Shown here: positions 1 through 5,853 of the stretch, piece by piece
How positions within the stretch are numbered: position 1 is the first letter of the stretch
How the letters are laid out: every line of letters begins with the position of its first letter
NCBI GenBank assembly: GCA_003491925.1
Contig: DNAU01000238.1
Span: 1 to 6,021, forward strand
From: Chloroflexota bacterium
GTDB taxonomy: Bacteria; Chloroflexota; Dormibacteria; Aeolococcales; Aeolococcaceae
Direction: 5' to 3'
Length of the DNA stretch: 6,021 nt
Notes under the pieces: generated by a model
The model's database searches: none
Seen by the model: the letters and a program-made list of their open reading frames with translations, nothing else
Told to the model about the DNA's origin: nothing
Made by a program: the position numbers and the translations under genes

Positions 1-763
1 CGCCGAGCACGCGCTCGACCCCCAGTACGCCAGCCGGATCGGGGTTCGCACCGAGGAGCTGCTGGTCTCCCAGCCCGACACCGGCGAGCAGGCGCTGGAG
101 ATCGTCGAGGTGCTGGTCCGCAGCGGCGCCGTCGACGTGGTGGTCATCGACTCGGTGGCAGCCCTGGTGCCGAAGGCGGAGATCGACGGCGAGATGGGGG
201 ACAACCACGTCGGGCTGCAGGCCCGCCTCATGTCTCAGGCGATGCGCAAGCTCACCGCCGCCATCAGCCGGTCGAACACGTCGGTCATCTTCATCAACCA
301 GCTCCGCGAGAAGATCGGGGTCATGTTCGGCAACCCCGAGATCACGAGCGGTGGACGCGCCCTCAAGTTCTACGCGTCGGTGCGGCTGGACATCCGCAAG
401 ATCGACACGATCAAGGTGGGGCTCGACGCGGTGGGCAGCCGGGTGCGGGTCAAGGTGGTCAAGAACAAGGTCGCTCCGCCCTTCCGCAACGCGGAGTTCG
501 ACATCCTCTACAACGAGGGGATCTCCTTCGCCGGCAGCGTGCTCGACATGGCGGTCGACGCTCGGATCGTCGAGAAGAGCGGTGCCTGGTTCTCGTACGG
601 CGACCTCCGGCTCGGTCAGGGTCGGGAGAACGTCCGCGACTTCCTCAAGCAGAACCCCCAGCTCCTCGACGAGATCGCCGACCGGGTGCGGGCCCACGCC
701 CTCCCCGCGACCACGGTGTCGGAGGAGCCCGCCGAGAGCCCACCGGCCGTTCCGGTCGCCTGA
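1..763 (+). CDS. recA: Recombinase RecA, C-terminal 253 residues (5' end outside window)
   Basis: RecA is the ATP-dependent strand-exchange protein of homologous recombination and the co-protease that triggers LexA cleavage in the SOS response; it acts as a filament on single-stranded DNA. The reading frame is open from base 2 (base 1 ends the preceding codon) to TGA at 761-763. The first residues, AEHALD, match E. coli RecA from about residue 95, so the catalytic Glu is the second residue here. The Walker A loop, which lies further upstream in the family, is outside the window. Visible blocks in order: [12 protein letters not shown], Walker [11 protein letters not shown] (Asp at 149-151), loop L1 around GEMGDNHVG, the [15 protein letters not shown] block with loop L2, [16 protein letters not shown], and [12 protein letters not shown]. 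The tail is short and rich in Ala, Pro and Glu, ending PPAVPVA. recX follows after 22 bases, so the two are probably co-transcribed. The promoter and any LexA box would lie upstream, out of view. A GTG at 110 is internal, not the start. Confidence 0.98.
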   Translation, partial: AEHALDPQYASRIGVRTEELLVSQPDTGEQALEIVEVLVRSGAVDVVVIDSVAALVPKAEIDGEMGDNHVGLQARLMSQAMRKLTAAISRSNTSVIFINQLREKIGVMFGNPEITSGGRALKFYASVRLDIRKIDTIKVGLDAVGSRVRVKVVKNKVAPPFRNAEFDILYNEGISFAGSVLDMAVDARIVEKSGAWFSYGDLRLGQGRENVRDFLKQNPQLLDEIADRVRAHALPATTVSEEPAESPPAVPVA

Positions 764-785
764 TCGGAGCCCGTCGAGCCCAGCC

Positions 786-1331
786 ATGGCCCTCAGCAGG
801 TCGGGCGGCGGTCGCGGCCACCGGCCGGCCGCCCTCGCAGCGGTCGACCCCGATGACCGCGAGGCCGCCGCGGCGATGGCCCAGCGCCTGCTGGCGATCA
901 CCGACCGTTCGCGGGTAGAGCTCCAGCGCCGCCTCGAGAGGCGGGGGTACACGCCGTCCACGGCCGCCGAGGCCGTGGACCGGCTCGCGGCGCGGGGCTG
1001 GGTGGATGACGCGCGCCTGGCCGAGGACCTGGCCCGCCGGCGATCCAGTCACGGCTACGGACGGCGCCGGGTGCTCGCCGACCTGGTCGCGCGCGGGGTG
1101 GACCCCGAGACCGTCAGCCGGACCGCTGCCGAGCTCCCGGCCAGCCAGGGCGAGGCCGTCCGGATCGCGGCCGAGCGGCTCCGGCACAGACGGGATGGGC
1201 CGCCGGCACCCGACGAGGTCCGCCGGCTCGCCGCCGCCCTGCAGCGCCGTGGCTTCGACATGGCCGACATCCGCGCCGAGCTCCGGCGGCTTTGCTCTGA
1301 GCCGGCCGGAGAGCCCGACGGCGAGGGCTGA
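786..1331 (+). CDS. recX: Regulatory protein RecX
   Basis: RecX binds RecA filaments and modulates (usually limits) their extension and activity. The protein is 181 residues, close to the 150-220 usual in the family. It is built from the three-helix repeats typical of RecX: the first at about residues 31-75 (AQRLLAITDRSRVELQRRL, then GY and AVDRLAARGWVDDARLAE), the second at about 76-115 (RRRSSHGYGRRRVLADL, then ARGVDPETV), and the third at about 122-170 (EAVRIAAERL, then LAAALQRRGFDMADIRAEL). The DDARLAE and GFDMADIRAEL blocks are diagnostic in form. The ATG at 786 was chosen because it is the first start after the recA stop. The only Shine-Dalgarno-like GGAG (766-769) is 16 bases away, which is too far to be convincing, so a later start at ATG 876 is possible; it would lose a low-complexity Gly/Arg/Ala leader but no repeat. 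The frame stays open upstream inside recA, but that part is an out-of-frame shadow. Co-operonic with recA; the stop lies 9 bases from the stop of the converging transporter gene. Confidence 0.93.
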   Translation: MALSRSGGGRGHRPAALAAVDPDDREAAAAMAQRLLAITDRSRVELQRRLERRGYTPSTAAEAVDRLAARGWVDDARLAEDLARRRSSHGYGRRRVLADLVARGVDPETVSRTAAELPASQGEAVRIAAERLRHRRDGPPAPDEVRRLAAALQRRGFDMADIRAELRRLCSEPAGEPDGEG

Positions 1332-1340
1332 CGGCAGCGG

Positions 1341-2687
1341 TCAGGCGGCGGTAGCGGAGGCGGCCGGGCCGCGCTCCCGGCGGGCCAGGGGGCCGAGCAG
1401 CAGGAAGGTGGCCGTCACCAGCAGCAGGCCGAAGACCACCAGCCCGTCGAAGGACGCCAGGCTCACGGCCAGGCCGCCCAGGGCGGCACCGAGAGCGCCC
1501 CCGGCGGCCAGGGTGACCGTGTAGAAGGACATCAGGGCGGAGCGGTCGGCGGTGTGCGCTTCCGAGCAGTTGGCCAGGTAGGCGACCGCGGCCGGGCCGA
1601 ACCCGGCCAGCCAGAGGATGCCGAACGCGGCGACGGGCAGCAGGGCGATCAGGGCGATGTGGGGGAGATGGTTGGCGAGCAGGAGCGCAACCGAGAAGAC
1701 CCACGCCCCGGGCACCGCTCGTCGCATCTGCCGCACCGGGCCGAGGCGTGGGATCCACGGTGTCCACAGTGCGATCCCGATGACCAGGACGGCGATGCCG
1801 ATCACCAGGATGAGCGAGATCAGCCGGGGATCGAGGTGATGCACCAGCCCCTGGCCGGGGACCGGCGCGTGGTGGAGGAGCGAGGCGAGGTTGGACCCGT
1901 AGGCGCCGAGCAGCGCGAAGGTGCCGATCCACGCGGGCAGGAAGCCGCGGATGGGGCCGGGTCCGACGACGTCCCGCAGCAGTGTCGACAGCCGGGTCAC
2001 CGGCAGCGGGGGCACGTGGGCCACGAAGCGCAGGCACACCAGGCCGGCCGCCAGGTACACGGCCGCGAGCAGGAGGAAACCGCCCCGACCGAGGTAGTGG
2101 TACGCGAACGGCCCCAGGACGAAGCCCCCCGCGTACCCGGCCAGGGTCGCGGCCTCGAAGGCGCCGCTGGCCCTCGCCCGGATCCGGAAGCTCTGCGATG
2201 TCGCGGCGGCGATGGCCCCCAGTGCGGTGGGGACGAAGGCCGCCGCGGCGACCCCCTCCAGCAGCCGGGCCGCGAAGATCTGCTGGGAGTGCACCGAGGC
2301 GGCGACCAGCAGCACCCCGAGCATGCCGATCAGCGGCCCCCCCACCACGAAGAGCTTGCGGCCGAGCCGGTCCGCGTAGCGCGCCATGAACGGGGCGAAG
2401 ACCATCTCGGTGAGCGCCTGGGCCGCGCCGACCAGCCCGATGGTGGTGCCGTGAGGGTGGCCATGAGCCAGGTCGGCGACGTAGAACTGGACGGCCACCG
2501 TGACCCCGGAGGCGGCAACCCTGATCAGCGCGGTGCCGGTCAGCAGCGCGGGGATCGACACCCGCACGGTGGAGCGCAGCCCCTGCTCCAACTCGGCGAC
2601 CAGGTCCGGAGCCACCGCGGCGTCTCCGGGCACCGGGACGTCCCCGGGGTGACCGGGTGCGGCTCCCGGCTTCAGCGACGGCACCAT
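1341..2687 (-). CDS. MFS family transporter, 12 predicted membrane helices, substrate unknown
   Basis: An inner-membrane secondary transporter of the major facilitator superfamily, 448 residues from ATG 2687. About twelve hydrophobic helices can be read in two groups of six, separated by a cytoplasmic stretch around VTRLSTLLRDVVG. The family's motif A lies between helices 2 and 3 (ARYADRLGRK, about residues 102-111). Helix 4 follows with FAARLLEGVAAAAFVPTALGAI, a form common in drug- and sugar-efflux MFS proteins. Helix 8 holds an internal near-repeat, LVIGIAVLVIGIAL. The last helix ends in a basic tail. The substrate cannot be deduced. The start is uncertain: the frame is open to a GTG at 2813, adding 42 residues of non-hydrophobic, Gly/Arg-rich sequence. 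I prefer ATG 2687, but neither has a good Shine-Dalgarno site. The gene lies on the opposite strand between recX and rny, ends 9 bases from recX, and has no evident functional link to them. Confidence 0.9.
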   Translation of the reverse strand: MVPSLKPGAAPGHPGDVPVPGDAAVAPDLVAELEQGLRSTVRVSIPALLTGTALIRVAASGVTVAVQFYVADLAHGHPHGTTIGLVGAAQALTEMVFAPFMARYADRLGRKLFVVGGPLIGMLGVLLVAASVHSQQIFAARLLEGVAAAAFVPTALGAIAAATSQSFRIRARASGAFEAATLAGYAGGFVLGPFAYHYLGRGGFLLLAAVYLAAGLVCLRFVAHVPPLPVTRLSTLLRDVVGPGPIRGFLPAWIGTFALLGAYGSNLASLLHHAPVPGQGLVHHLDPRLISLILVIGIAVLVIGIALWTPWIPRLGPVRQMRRAVPGAWVFSVALLLANHLPHIALIALLPVAAFGILWLAGFGPAAVAYLANCSEAHTADRSALMSFYTVTLAAGGALGAALGGLAVSLASFDGLVVFGLLLVTATFLLLGPLARRERGPAASATAA

Positions 2688-2828
2688 GCCCCGCCGGTCA
2701 CCGCGCGCCGATCGCCCCGGACTGCCGGCGAACGGCCCCACGCCGCCGCGGATCGCCCAAAACCGGCCCTCCGCGTCATCTGAAGTCTCCCACCTGCCGT
2801 GACGGTGACCCACCCCGCAGATCTGGAA

Positions 2829-2855
2829 AGCCTACCGGTGGCCCCGCTCCGGCAA
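2829..2855 (-). promoter_or_regulatory. Weak candidate promoter for the MFS transporter gene
   Basis: Read on the - strand, TTGCCG (2855-2850) and TAGGCT (2834-2829) resemble -35 and -10 elements but with a short 15-base spacer. Transcription would begin near 2822, just upstream of the alternative GTG start at 2813. The match is poor at both boxes and is offered only as the best candidate in this spacer. Confidence 0.25.
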
Positions 2856-2869
2856 TTCTGACCGCGGCA

Positions 2870-2899
2870 CTGCCGATAAGGCTCGCGTGTCCGTACAAT
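2870..2899 (+). promoter_or_regulatory. Candidate sigma-70-type promoter for rny
   Basis: TACAAT at 2894-2899 matches the TATAAT consensus at 5 of 6 positions and stands out in very G+C-rich DNA. CTGCCG at 2870-2875, 18 bases upstream, is a weak -35. Transcription would begin near 2906. That argues against the upstream GTG at 2887 as the rny start and leaves GTG at 2944, 2947 or 3010. A small inverted repeat, CGGCA-C-TGCCG (2865-2875), overlaps the -35 region. Confidence 0.45.
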
Positions 2900-3009
2900 G
2901 CCGTCACATCCCCGGGGACCGTCCGGCGCTCGGCGCCGGTTCGGTGGTGAGTACGGGCGGGTGCCGCAGCGCTCACGACCTGCGTCTCCAGGGTGGCGCA
3001 CCGAACGAG

Positions 3010-4590
3010 GTGGCGGGCCACCTCACCCCCCCGACAACTCCGAGGACATCTCCCATCACCGACATCCTGGCCTATGTGGCCTTTGGGCTGGGCGTGGTCA
3101 TCGCCGTGTCCGGCCTTCTCTATGCCCGCCACCTTCGCGATCAGGTCAGCGCGTCACGCGAGCTCGAGATGGGACGCCTCCACGAGGAGCGCGGGGCGGC
3201 CGAGCAGGAGCGCGCGTCGATCGTCCTCGCCGCCCGCGAGGAGGCGCACCGGCTGCGTTCCGAGTCCGAGGCCGAGGTGCGCGAGCGTCGCGCCGAGGTG
3301 GCGCGGCTGGAGCAGCGGCTCGCCCAGCGCGAGGAGGGGCTCGAGAAGCGCAACCGGGACGTCGAGCAGGGGGAGCAGCGGCTGACCCGGCGCGAGGAGG
3401 AGCTGGAGCAGACCCGGCTGCAGATCGAGGACGAGCGCGCCGGGGTCGGGCGCGAGCTGGAGCGGGTCGCCGGGATGAGCCAGGACGAGGCGCGGGCCGA
3501 GCTGCTCCGCGGAGTGGAAGCCGAGCTCGACCACGAGGTCGCCGAGCGCATCCGGGCCTCCGAGAAGCGGGTCCGCGAGGAGGCGGAGGAGCGGAGCCGC
3601 GAGATCCTGATCACCACCATGCAGCGCCACGCCTCGGAGCAGACCGGCGAGGCGGCGGTCACCGTCCTCCACCTCCCGACCGACGATCTGAAGGGCAGGA
3701 TCATCGGCCGCGAGGGCCGCAACATCCGCGCCCTCGAGGCGGCCACGGGGATCGACGTGATCGTCGACGAGACTCCCGAGGCGGTCGTCCTCTCCGGTTT
3801 CGACCCGGTGCGCCGGGAGGTCGCCAAGGTCGCCCTGGAGCGGCTCTTCGCCGATGGCCGCATCCATCCCGCCAGGATCGAGGAGGTGGTGGCCAAGAGC
3901 CGGGCCGAGATCGCCGATCGGCTCCGCGAGGAGGGTGAGGCCGCCTGCCAGGAGGTCGGCCTCACCGGGGTCCACCCCGAGCTGGTGAAGCTGCTGGGTA
4001 CCCTCCGCTACCGCAGCGCCTACGGGGCCAACGTGCTGGTGCACAGCAAGGACACCGCGGCGGTGGCGGGGATGATCGCCGCCGAGATCGGCTACGACGT
4101 CCAGGAGGCGCGCGAGATCGGCCTCTTCCACGACATCGGCCACGCGGTGGAGCAGCACGTCGAGGGATCGCACGCCATCATCGGCGGCGAGATCCTGGCC
4201 CGCCTCGGCCGGCCGGCGGCCGTGGTCCACGCGGTCCGGGCGCATCACTACGACGAGGAGCCGCGCACCATCGGGGCCTTCGTGCTGATGACCGCGGATG
4301 CCATCACCGCCTCGCGGCGCGGCGCACGCCGGGAGACGCTCGCCTCATCGATCAAGCGGCTCGAGCGACTGGAGCAGATCGCCGACGAGCTCCCCGGGGT
4401 CGAGCGGAGCTTCGCCATCCAGGCGGGCAAGGAGCTCCGGGTGATGGTCAAGCCCCAGGAGGTCGACGACGACCGAGCGCAGATCATGGCTCGTGAGATC
4501 GCCAAGCGGCTCCACGCGGAAGCCAGCTACGCCGGCCGGATCAAGGTGGTGGTGCTCCGCGAGACCAGGAGCATCGAATACGCCAAGTGA
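3010..4590 (+). CDS. rny: Ribonuclease Y (membrane-anchored endoribonuclease, KH and HD domains)
   Basis: RNase Y starts mRNA decay in many Gram-positive and related bacteria, cutting single-stranded RNA at the membrane face. From GTG 3010 the product is 526 residues; B. subtilis RNase Y is 520. Domains in order: one N-terminal membrane helix at about 17-38 (ILAYVAFGLGVVIAVSGLLY); a long Glu/Arg-rich coiled coil at about 40-195; a KH RNA-binding domain at about 215-280 with the GREG signature at 233-236 in GRIIGREGRNIR; an HD hydrolase domain at about 340-435 with His345 and the metal-binding pair His374-Asp375 (B. subtilis H368-D369); and the conserved C-terminal part with SFAIQAGKELRVMVKP and RETRSIEYAK. 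The normally Lys-containing HDIGK motif reads HDIGH here. The GTG at 3010 was chosen because it gives family length and about 16 residues before the membrane helix. GTG at 2887, 2944 or 2947 in the same frame would add 41, 22 or 21 residues. No start has a strong ribosome-binding site. spoVS follows after 154 bases. Confidence 0.96.
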   Translation: MAGHLTPPTTPRTSPITDILAYVAFGLGVVIAVSGLLYARHLRDQVSASRELEMGRLHEERGAAEQERASIVLAAREEAHRLRSESEAEVRERRAEVARLEQRLAQREEGLEKRNRDVEQGEQRLTRREEELEQTRLQIEDERAGVGRELERVAGMSQDEARAELLRGVEAELDHEVAERIRASEKRVREEAEERSREILITTMQRHASEQTGEAAVTVLHLPTDDLKGRIIGREGRNIRALEAATGIDVIVDETPEAVVLSGFDPVRREVAKVALERLFADGRIHPARIEEVVAKSRAEIADRLREEGEAACQEVGLTGVHPELVKLLGTLRYRSAYGANVLVHSKDTAAVAGMIAAEIGYDVQEAREIGLFHDIGHAVEQHVEGSHAIIGGEILARLGRPAAVVHAVRAHHYDEEPRTIGAFVLMTADAITASRRGARRETLASSIKRLERLEQIADELPGVERSFAIQAGKELRVMVKPQEVDDDRAQIMAREIAKRLHAEASYAGRIKVVVLRETRSIEYAK

Positions 4591-4610
4591 CCGGCGTCGC
4601 GAGGGTGCCC

Positions 4611-4621
4611 GGGTCGGACCC
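4611..4621 (+). terminator. Weak stem-loop after rny, possible terminator
   Basis: GGGT-CGG-ACCC forms a 4-bp stem 21 bases after the rny stop codon. A larger imperfect pairing of GAGGGT (4601-4606) with ACCCTTC (4618-4624) is an alternative. No T tract follows, so it is a poor intrinsic terminator and could equally be an mRNA 3' stabilising fold. Confidence 0.25.
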
Positions 4622-4659
4622 TTCGTAACAATCGGGTCGCGGGCCCCGGACGCCGACGT

Positions 4660-4682
4660 TGGGTGAGGACAATCCTCACTCA
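4660..4682. repeat. Near-perfect inverted repeat upstream of spoVS, operator-like
   Basis: GTGAGGA (4663-4669) and TCCTCAC (4673-4679) are perfect inverted copies around CAA. The symmetry continues one step out after a single mismatch, giving 10-base arms at 4660-4669 and 4673-4682 with 9 of 10 pairs. It lies 62 bases before the spoVS start, has no T run, and overlaps a GACAAT that could serve as a -10. It may be the operator of a dimeric regulator or an mRNA hairpin. A second short inverted pair, ACGAC/GTCGT, follows at 4682-4700. Confidence 0.55.
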
Positions 4683-4727
4683 CGACTATGCTTTCGTCGT
4701 AGCAGGGAACTCAGCAACCGCCCACAT

Positions 4728-4736
4728 AGGGCAGGG
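4728..4736 (+). promoter_or_regulatory. Ribosome-binding site of spoVS
   Basis: Two AGGG tracts lie at 4728-4731 and 4733-4736. The second ends 8 bases before GTG 4745, an ordinary Shine-Dalgarno spacing, and supports that start. Confidence 0.55.
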
Positions 4737-4744
4737 CAGCGCTC

Positions 4745-5005
4745 GTGGAAATCCTCAAGGTCTCGGCCAGCAGCAAACCGGTCTCGGTGGCCGGAGCCAT
4801 CGCAGGGGTGATCCGCAGCCAGCAGCGGGTGGAGGTGCAGGCCATCGGTGCCGGCGCGATCAACCAGGCCATCAAGGCGATCGCCATCTCCCGGGGCTAC
4901 GTCGCCCCGGGAGGGATAGACCTGGTGTGCATCCCCTCGTTCATCGACATCTCGATAGATGGCGAGGAACGCACCGGCATGCGGCTCCTGATCGAATCGC
5001 GCTGA
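4745..5005 (+). CDS. spoVS: Stage V sporulation protein S (SpoVS, Alba-like)
   Basis: SpoVS is a small Alba-fold protein that in Bacillus influences spore coat assembly and septation. It is also widespread in non-sporulating Deinococcota, Chloroflexota and Actinomycetota, where its role is not settled; nucleic-acid binding is likely from the fold. The product is 86 residues, the same length as in B. subtilis, and matches the family throughout: EILKVSASSKPVSVAGAIAG at the N-terminus, VEVQAIGAGAINQAIKAIAI in the middle, then GYVAPGGIDLVCIPSFIDI and DGEERTGMRLLIESR. The GTG start is supported by an AGGG site at 8-base spacing and by the family N-terminus. It lies downstream of rny on the same strand, but the 154-base spacer with an inverted repeat suggests it also has its own promoter. 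It converges with a small - strand gene whose stop is 27 bases beyond its own. Confidence 0.96.
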   Translation: MEILKVSASSKPVSVAGAIAGVIRSQQRVEVQAIGAGAINQAIKAIAISRGYVAPGGIDLVCIPSFIDISIDGEERTGMRLLIESR

Positions 5006-5032
5006 CCGGCGGGTCAGCGCCCGGCCCAGGGC

Positions 5033-5254
5033 TCAGTCCCCGCTCTCGCGGTGGCGGTGCTGTTCCGAGCGCCTCAGTTCCGCGTCGACCCACTCGGGGT
5101 CGGAGTGGCTCTCCAGCGTCTCCGGGCTGCCGAGCTGCGGTCTGAGCACGGAGGGACCGAAGACGGAATCGGGCCAGGGTGAGTTGTGGCCGAGGCTCGC
5201 CCCCTCGTTCTCCGGCTGCTCCGCCTTGACCCAGATCAGGACCACGAAGAGCAC
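5033..5254 (-). CDS. Small single-pass membrane protein, unknown function; start codon unclear
   Basis: I do not recognise a family. The GTG at 5254 is the first conventional start in frame and gives 73 residues. However, the hydrophobic helix begins ten codons earlier: the frame upstream reads EIALIIIAALA and continues into VLFVVLIWVKA, a complete ~20-residue membrane segment. An in-frame TAA at 5296-5294 limits the extension, and no ATG, GTG or TTG lies between it and 5254. The real start may therefore be an ATC codon (one at 5284, three at 5275-5267), or one base is missing near the GTG at 5289, which has a candidate -10 (TGC-AACGAT, 5304-5296) six bases upstream. The tail is hydrophilic and ends DPEWVDAELRRSEQHRHRESGD. 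It is the last of three similar small - strand genes between spoVS and miaB. Confidence 0.6.
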   Translation of the reverse strand: MLFVVLIWVKAEQPENEGASLGHNSPWPDSVFGPSVLRPQLGSPETLESHSDPEWVDAELRRSEQHRHRESGD

Positions 5255-5351
5255 GGCGAGCGCCGCGATGATGATGAGGGCGATCTCACCGCGTTATCGT
5301 TGCACGCCGCGACCACCCCGGTGTGGCCGCTCCGGCGGCTGGCGTCAGCCC

Positions 5352-5519
5352 TCAGTCATCCCGGTAGTGGCGGGCTCGGGCGGCGGGCGCGAGGCTCTCG
5401 GGGTCCGCGCCCTCTCGTCTCCGCCGCCGGAGGTCGCCCCGGAACCCCCCACCCAGCCACCGGTAGCCGGCCAGAGCGGCGCCCGCGATGAGGACCACCA
5501 CCACGATCTCCCACCACAC
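5352..5519 (-). CDS. 55-residue single-pass membrane protein, unknown function
   Basis: I do not recognise a family. From GTG 5519 to TGA 5352 the frame encodes WWEIVVVVLIAGAALAGYRW, one clear membrane helix at about residues 4-19. An Arg-rich stretch follows (RGDLRRRRREG), then a tail with ADPESLAPAARARHYRDD. Under the positive-inside rule the tail would face the cytoplasm. On the - strand, CATACT (5531-5526) lies six bases before the GTG, the spacing expected of a leaderless transcript. The only purine-rich site is about 16 bases away. Two overlapping frames at 5345-5581 and 5356-5559 lack a coherent helix and look like shadows. The composition (helix followed by charged tail), and its resemblance to the genes on either side, make this frame the real one. 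Confidence 0.65.
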   Translation of the reverse strand: MWWEIVVVVLIAGAALAGYRWLGGGFRGDLRRRRREGADPESLAPAARARHYRDD

Positions 5520-5525
5520 GCGGCA

Positions 5526-5531
5526 AGTATG
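5526..5531 (-). promoter_or_regulatory. Candidate -10 of a leaderless promoter for the 55-residue membrane protein
   Basis: Read on the - strand this is CATACT, 4 of 6 matches to TATAAT, followed by six bases and then GTG, so transcription would start at or next to the start codon. No convincing -35 is visible. Confidence 0.35.
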
Positions 5532-5605
5532 CGCCCGCTCCCGATGCCCCTCTCAGCACCTGGCCCGCCCGCGCCCGACACCGCTCAGGCGCCGCCGCCG
5601 CGGCT

Positions 5606-5788
5606 TCAATCCTCGCGATTCCCCCGGTAATCCTCGCGGTCCCATCGATAGAGGTGCGTGGCCCAGCGCTGAACGAGGTCGGGATCGGCGTCCGTCGGAC
5701 CCCGATGGCGCAGCAGGGCCCACAGCCTCAGCCCCATCGGGATGGCGAAGATGAGGACCACCAGCACGATCGCGAGCACCTGGACCAC
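5606..5788 (-). CDS. 60-residue single-pass membrane protein, unknown function
   Basis: I do not recognise a family. From GTG 5788 to TGA 5606 the product has one N-terminal membrane helix, about residues 3-21 (QVLAIVLVVLIFAIPMGL), then RLWALLRHRG and an acidic/basic tail: TDADPDLVQRWATHLYRWDR, then EDYRGNRED. The frame stays open up to 6001, but that upstream part is Arg/Ala-rich and overlaps miaB, so it is a shadow. GTG 5788 was chosen because an extended -10 (TGC-CACAAT, 5807-5799) lies ten bases upstream, giving a nearly leaderless mRNA. GTG 5779 is an alternative that would shorten the helix. It is divergent from miaB and the first of the three small membrane genes in transcription order. 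Confidence 0.65.
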   Translation of the reverse strand: MVQVLAIVLVVLIFAIPMGLRLWALLRHRGPTDADPDLVQRWATHLYRWDREDYRGNRED

Positions 5789-5798
5789 GGGCAGCTCG

Positions 5799-5807
5799 AT
5801 TGTGGCA
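5799..5807 (-). promoter_or_regulatory. Candidate extended -10 promoter for the 60-residue membrane protein
   Basis: On the - strand this reads TGC followed by CACAAT, matching the TGn extended -10 form with 4 of 6 hexamer matches. The GTG start at 5788 lies ten bases downstream. No clear -35 is seen in the very G+C-rich flank. Confidence 0.4.
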
Positions 5808-5853
5808 TGCGCCGCGCGGCGGCGCCGCGGCCCTCGCTCCGCCGCACGGGATA

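Larger units (their letters stand above)
2688..3009. other. Divergent intergenic region between MFS transporter and rny
   Basis: This 322-base stretch holds no gene I can support. It contains the two candidate promoters described separately and a perfect 7-bp inverted repeat with a 3-base loop at 2923-2939 (CCGGCGC-TCG-GCGCCGG). The repeat would form a hairpin in the 5' leader of rny mRNA if transcription starts near 2906. The rny frame is open throughout the right part, and the MFS frame is open from 2813 leftwards, so both genes could begin inside it. Short frames in other phases look like shadows. Confidence 0.6.

Noticed and set aside
351..785. Upstream extension of the recX frame inside recA
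   Set aside because: It overlaps recA in another phase and is Ser/Arg/Pro-rich shadow sequence; the RecX repeats begin only after 786.
2671..2776. ATG at 2776 on the - strand with a good GGGAG site, as the start of the transporter
   Set aside because: It is in a different phase from the MFS frame and leads to only a 35-codon frame of no evident meaning.
1554..2783. 409-codon + strand frame opposite the MFS transporter
   Set aside because: Its product is a Gly/Asp/Arg/Gln-rich low-complexity string, while the - strand frame gives 12 membrane helices and MFS motif A.
3154..4248. 364-codon - strand frame opposite rny
   Set aside because: Leu/Asp/Ala-rich antisense of the Glu/Arg coiled coil and HD domain; RNase Y on the + strand is unambiguous.
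5007..5024. CCGG...CCGG hairpin between spoVS and the converging small gene as a bidirectional terminator
   Set aside because: Only about four outer pairs, poor interior pairing and no T tract on either strand.
4663..5145. 160-codon + strand frame overlapping spoVS
   Set aside because: It overlaps spoVS out of phase and has no recognisable domain; SpoVS matches its family end to end.
5345..5581. 78- and 67-codon - strand frames covering the 55-residue gene
   Set aside because: Gly/Arg/Pro-rich with no coherent helix; the third phase gives a membrane segment and a tail like its neighbours.
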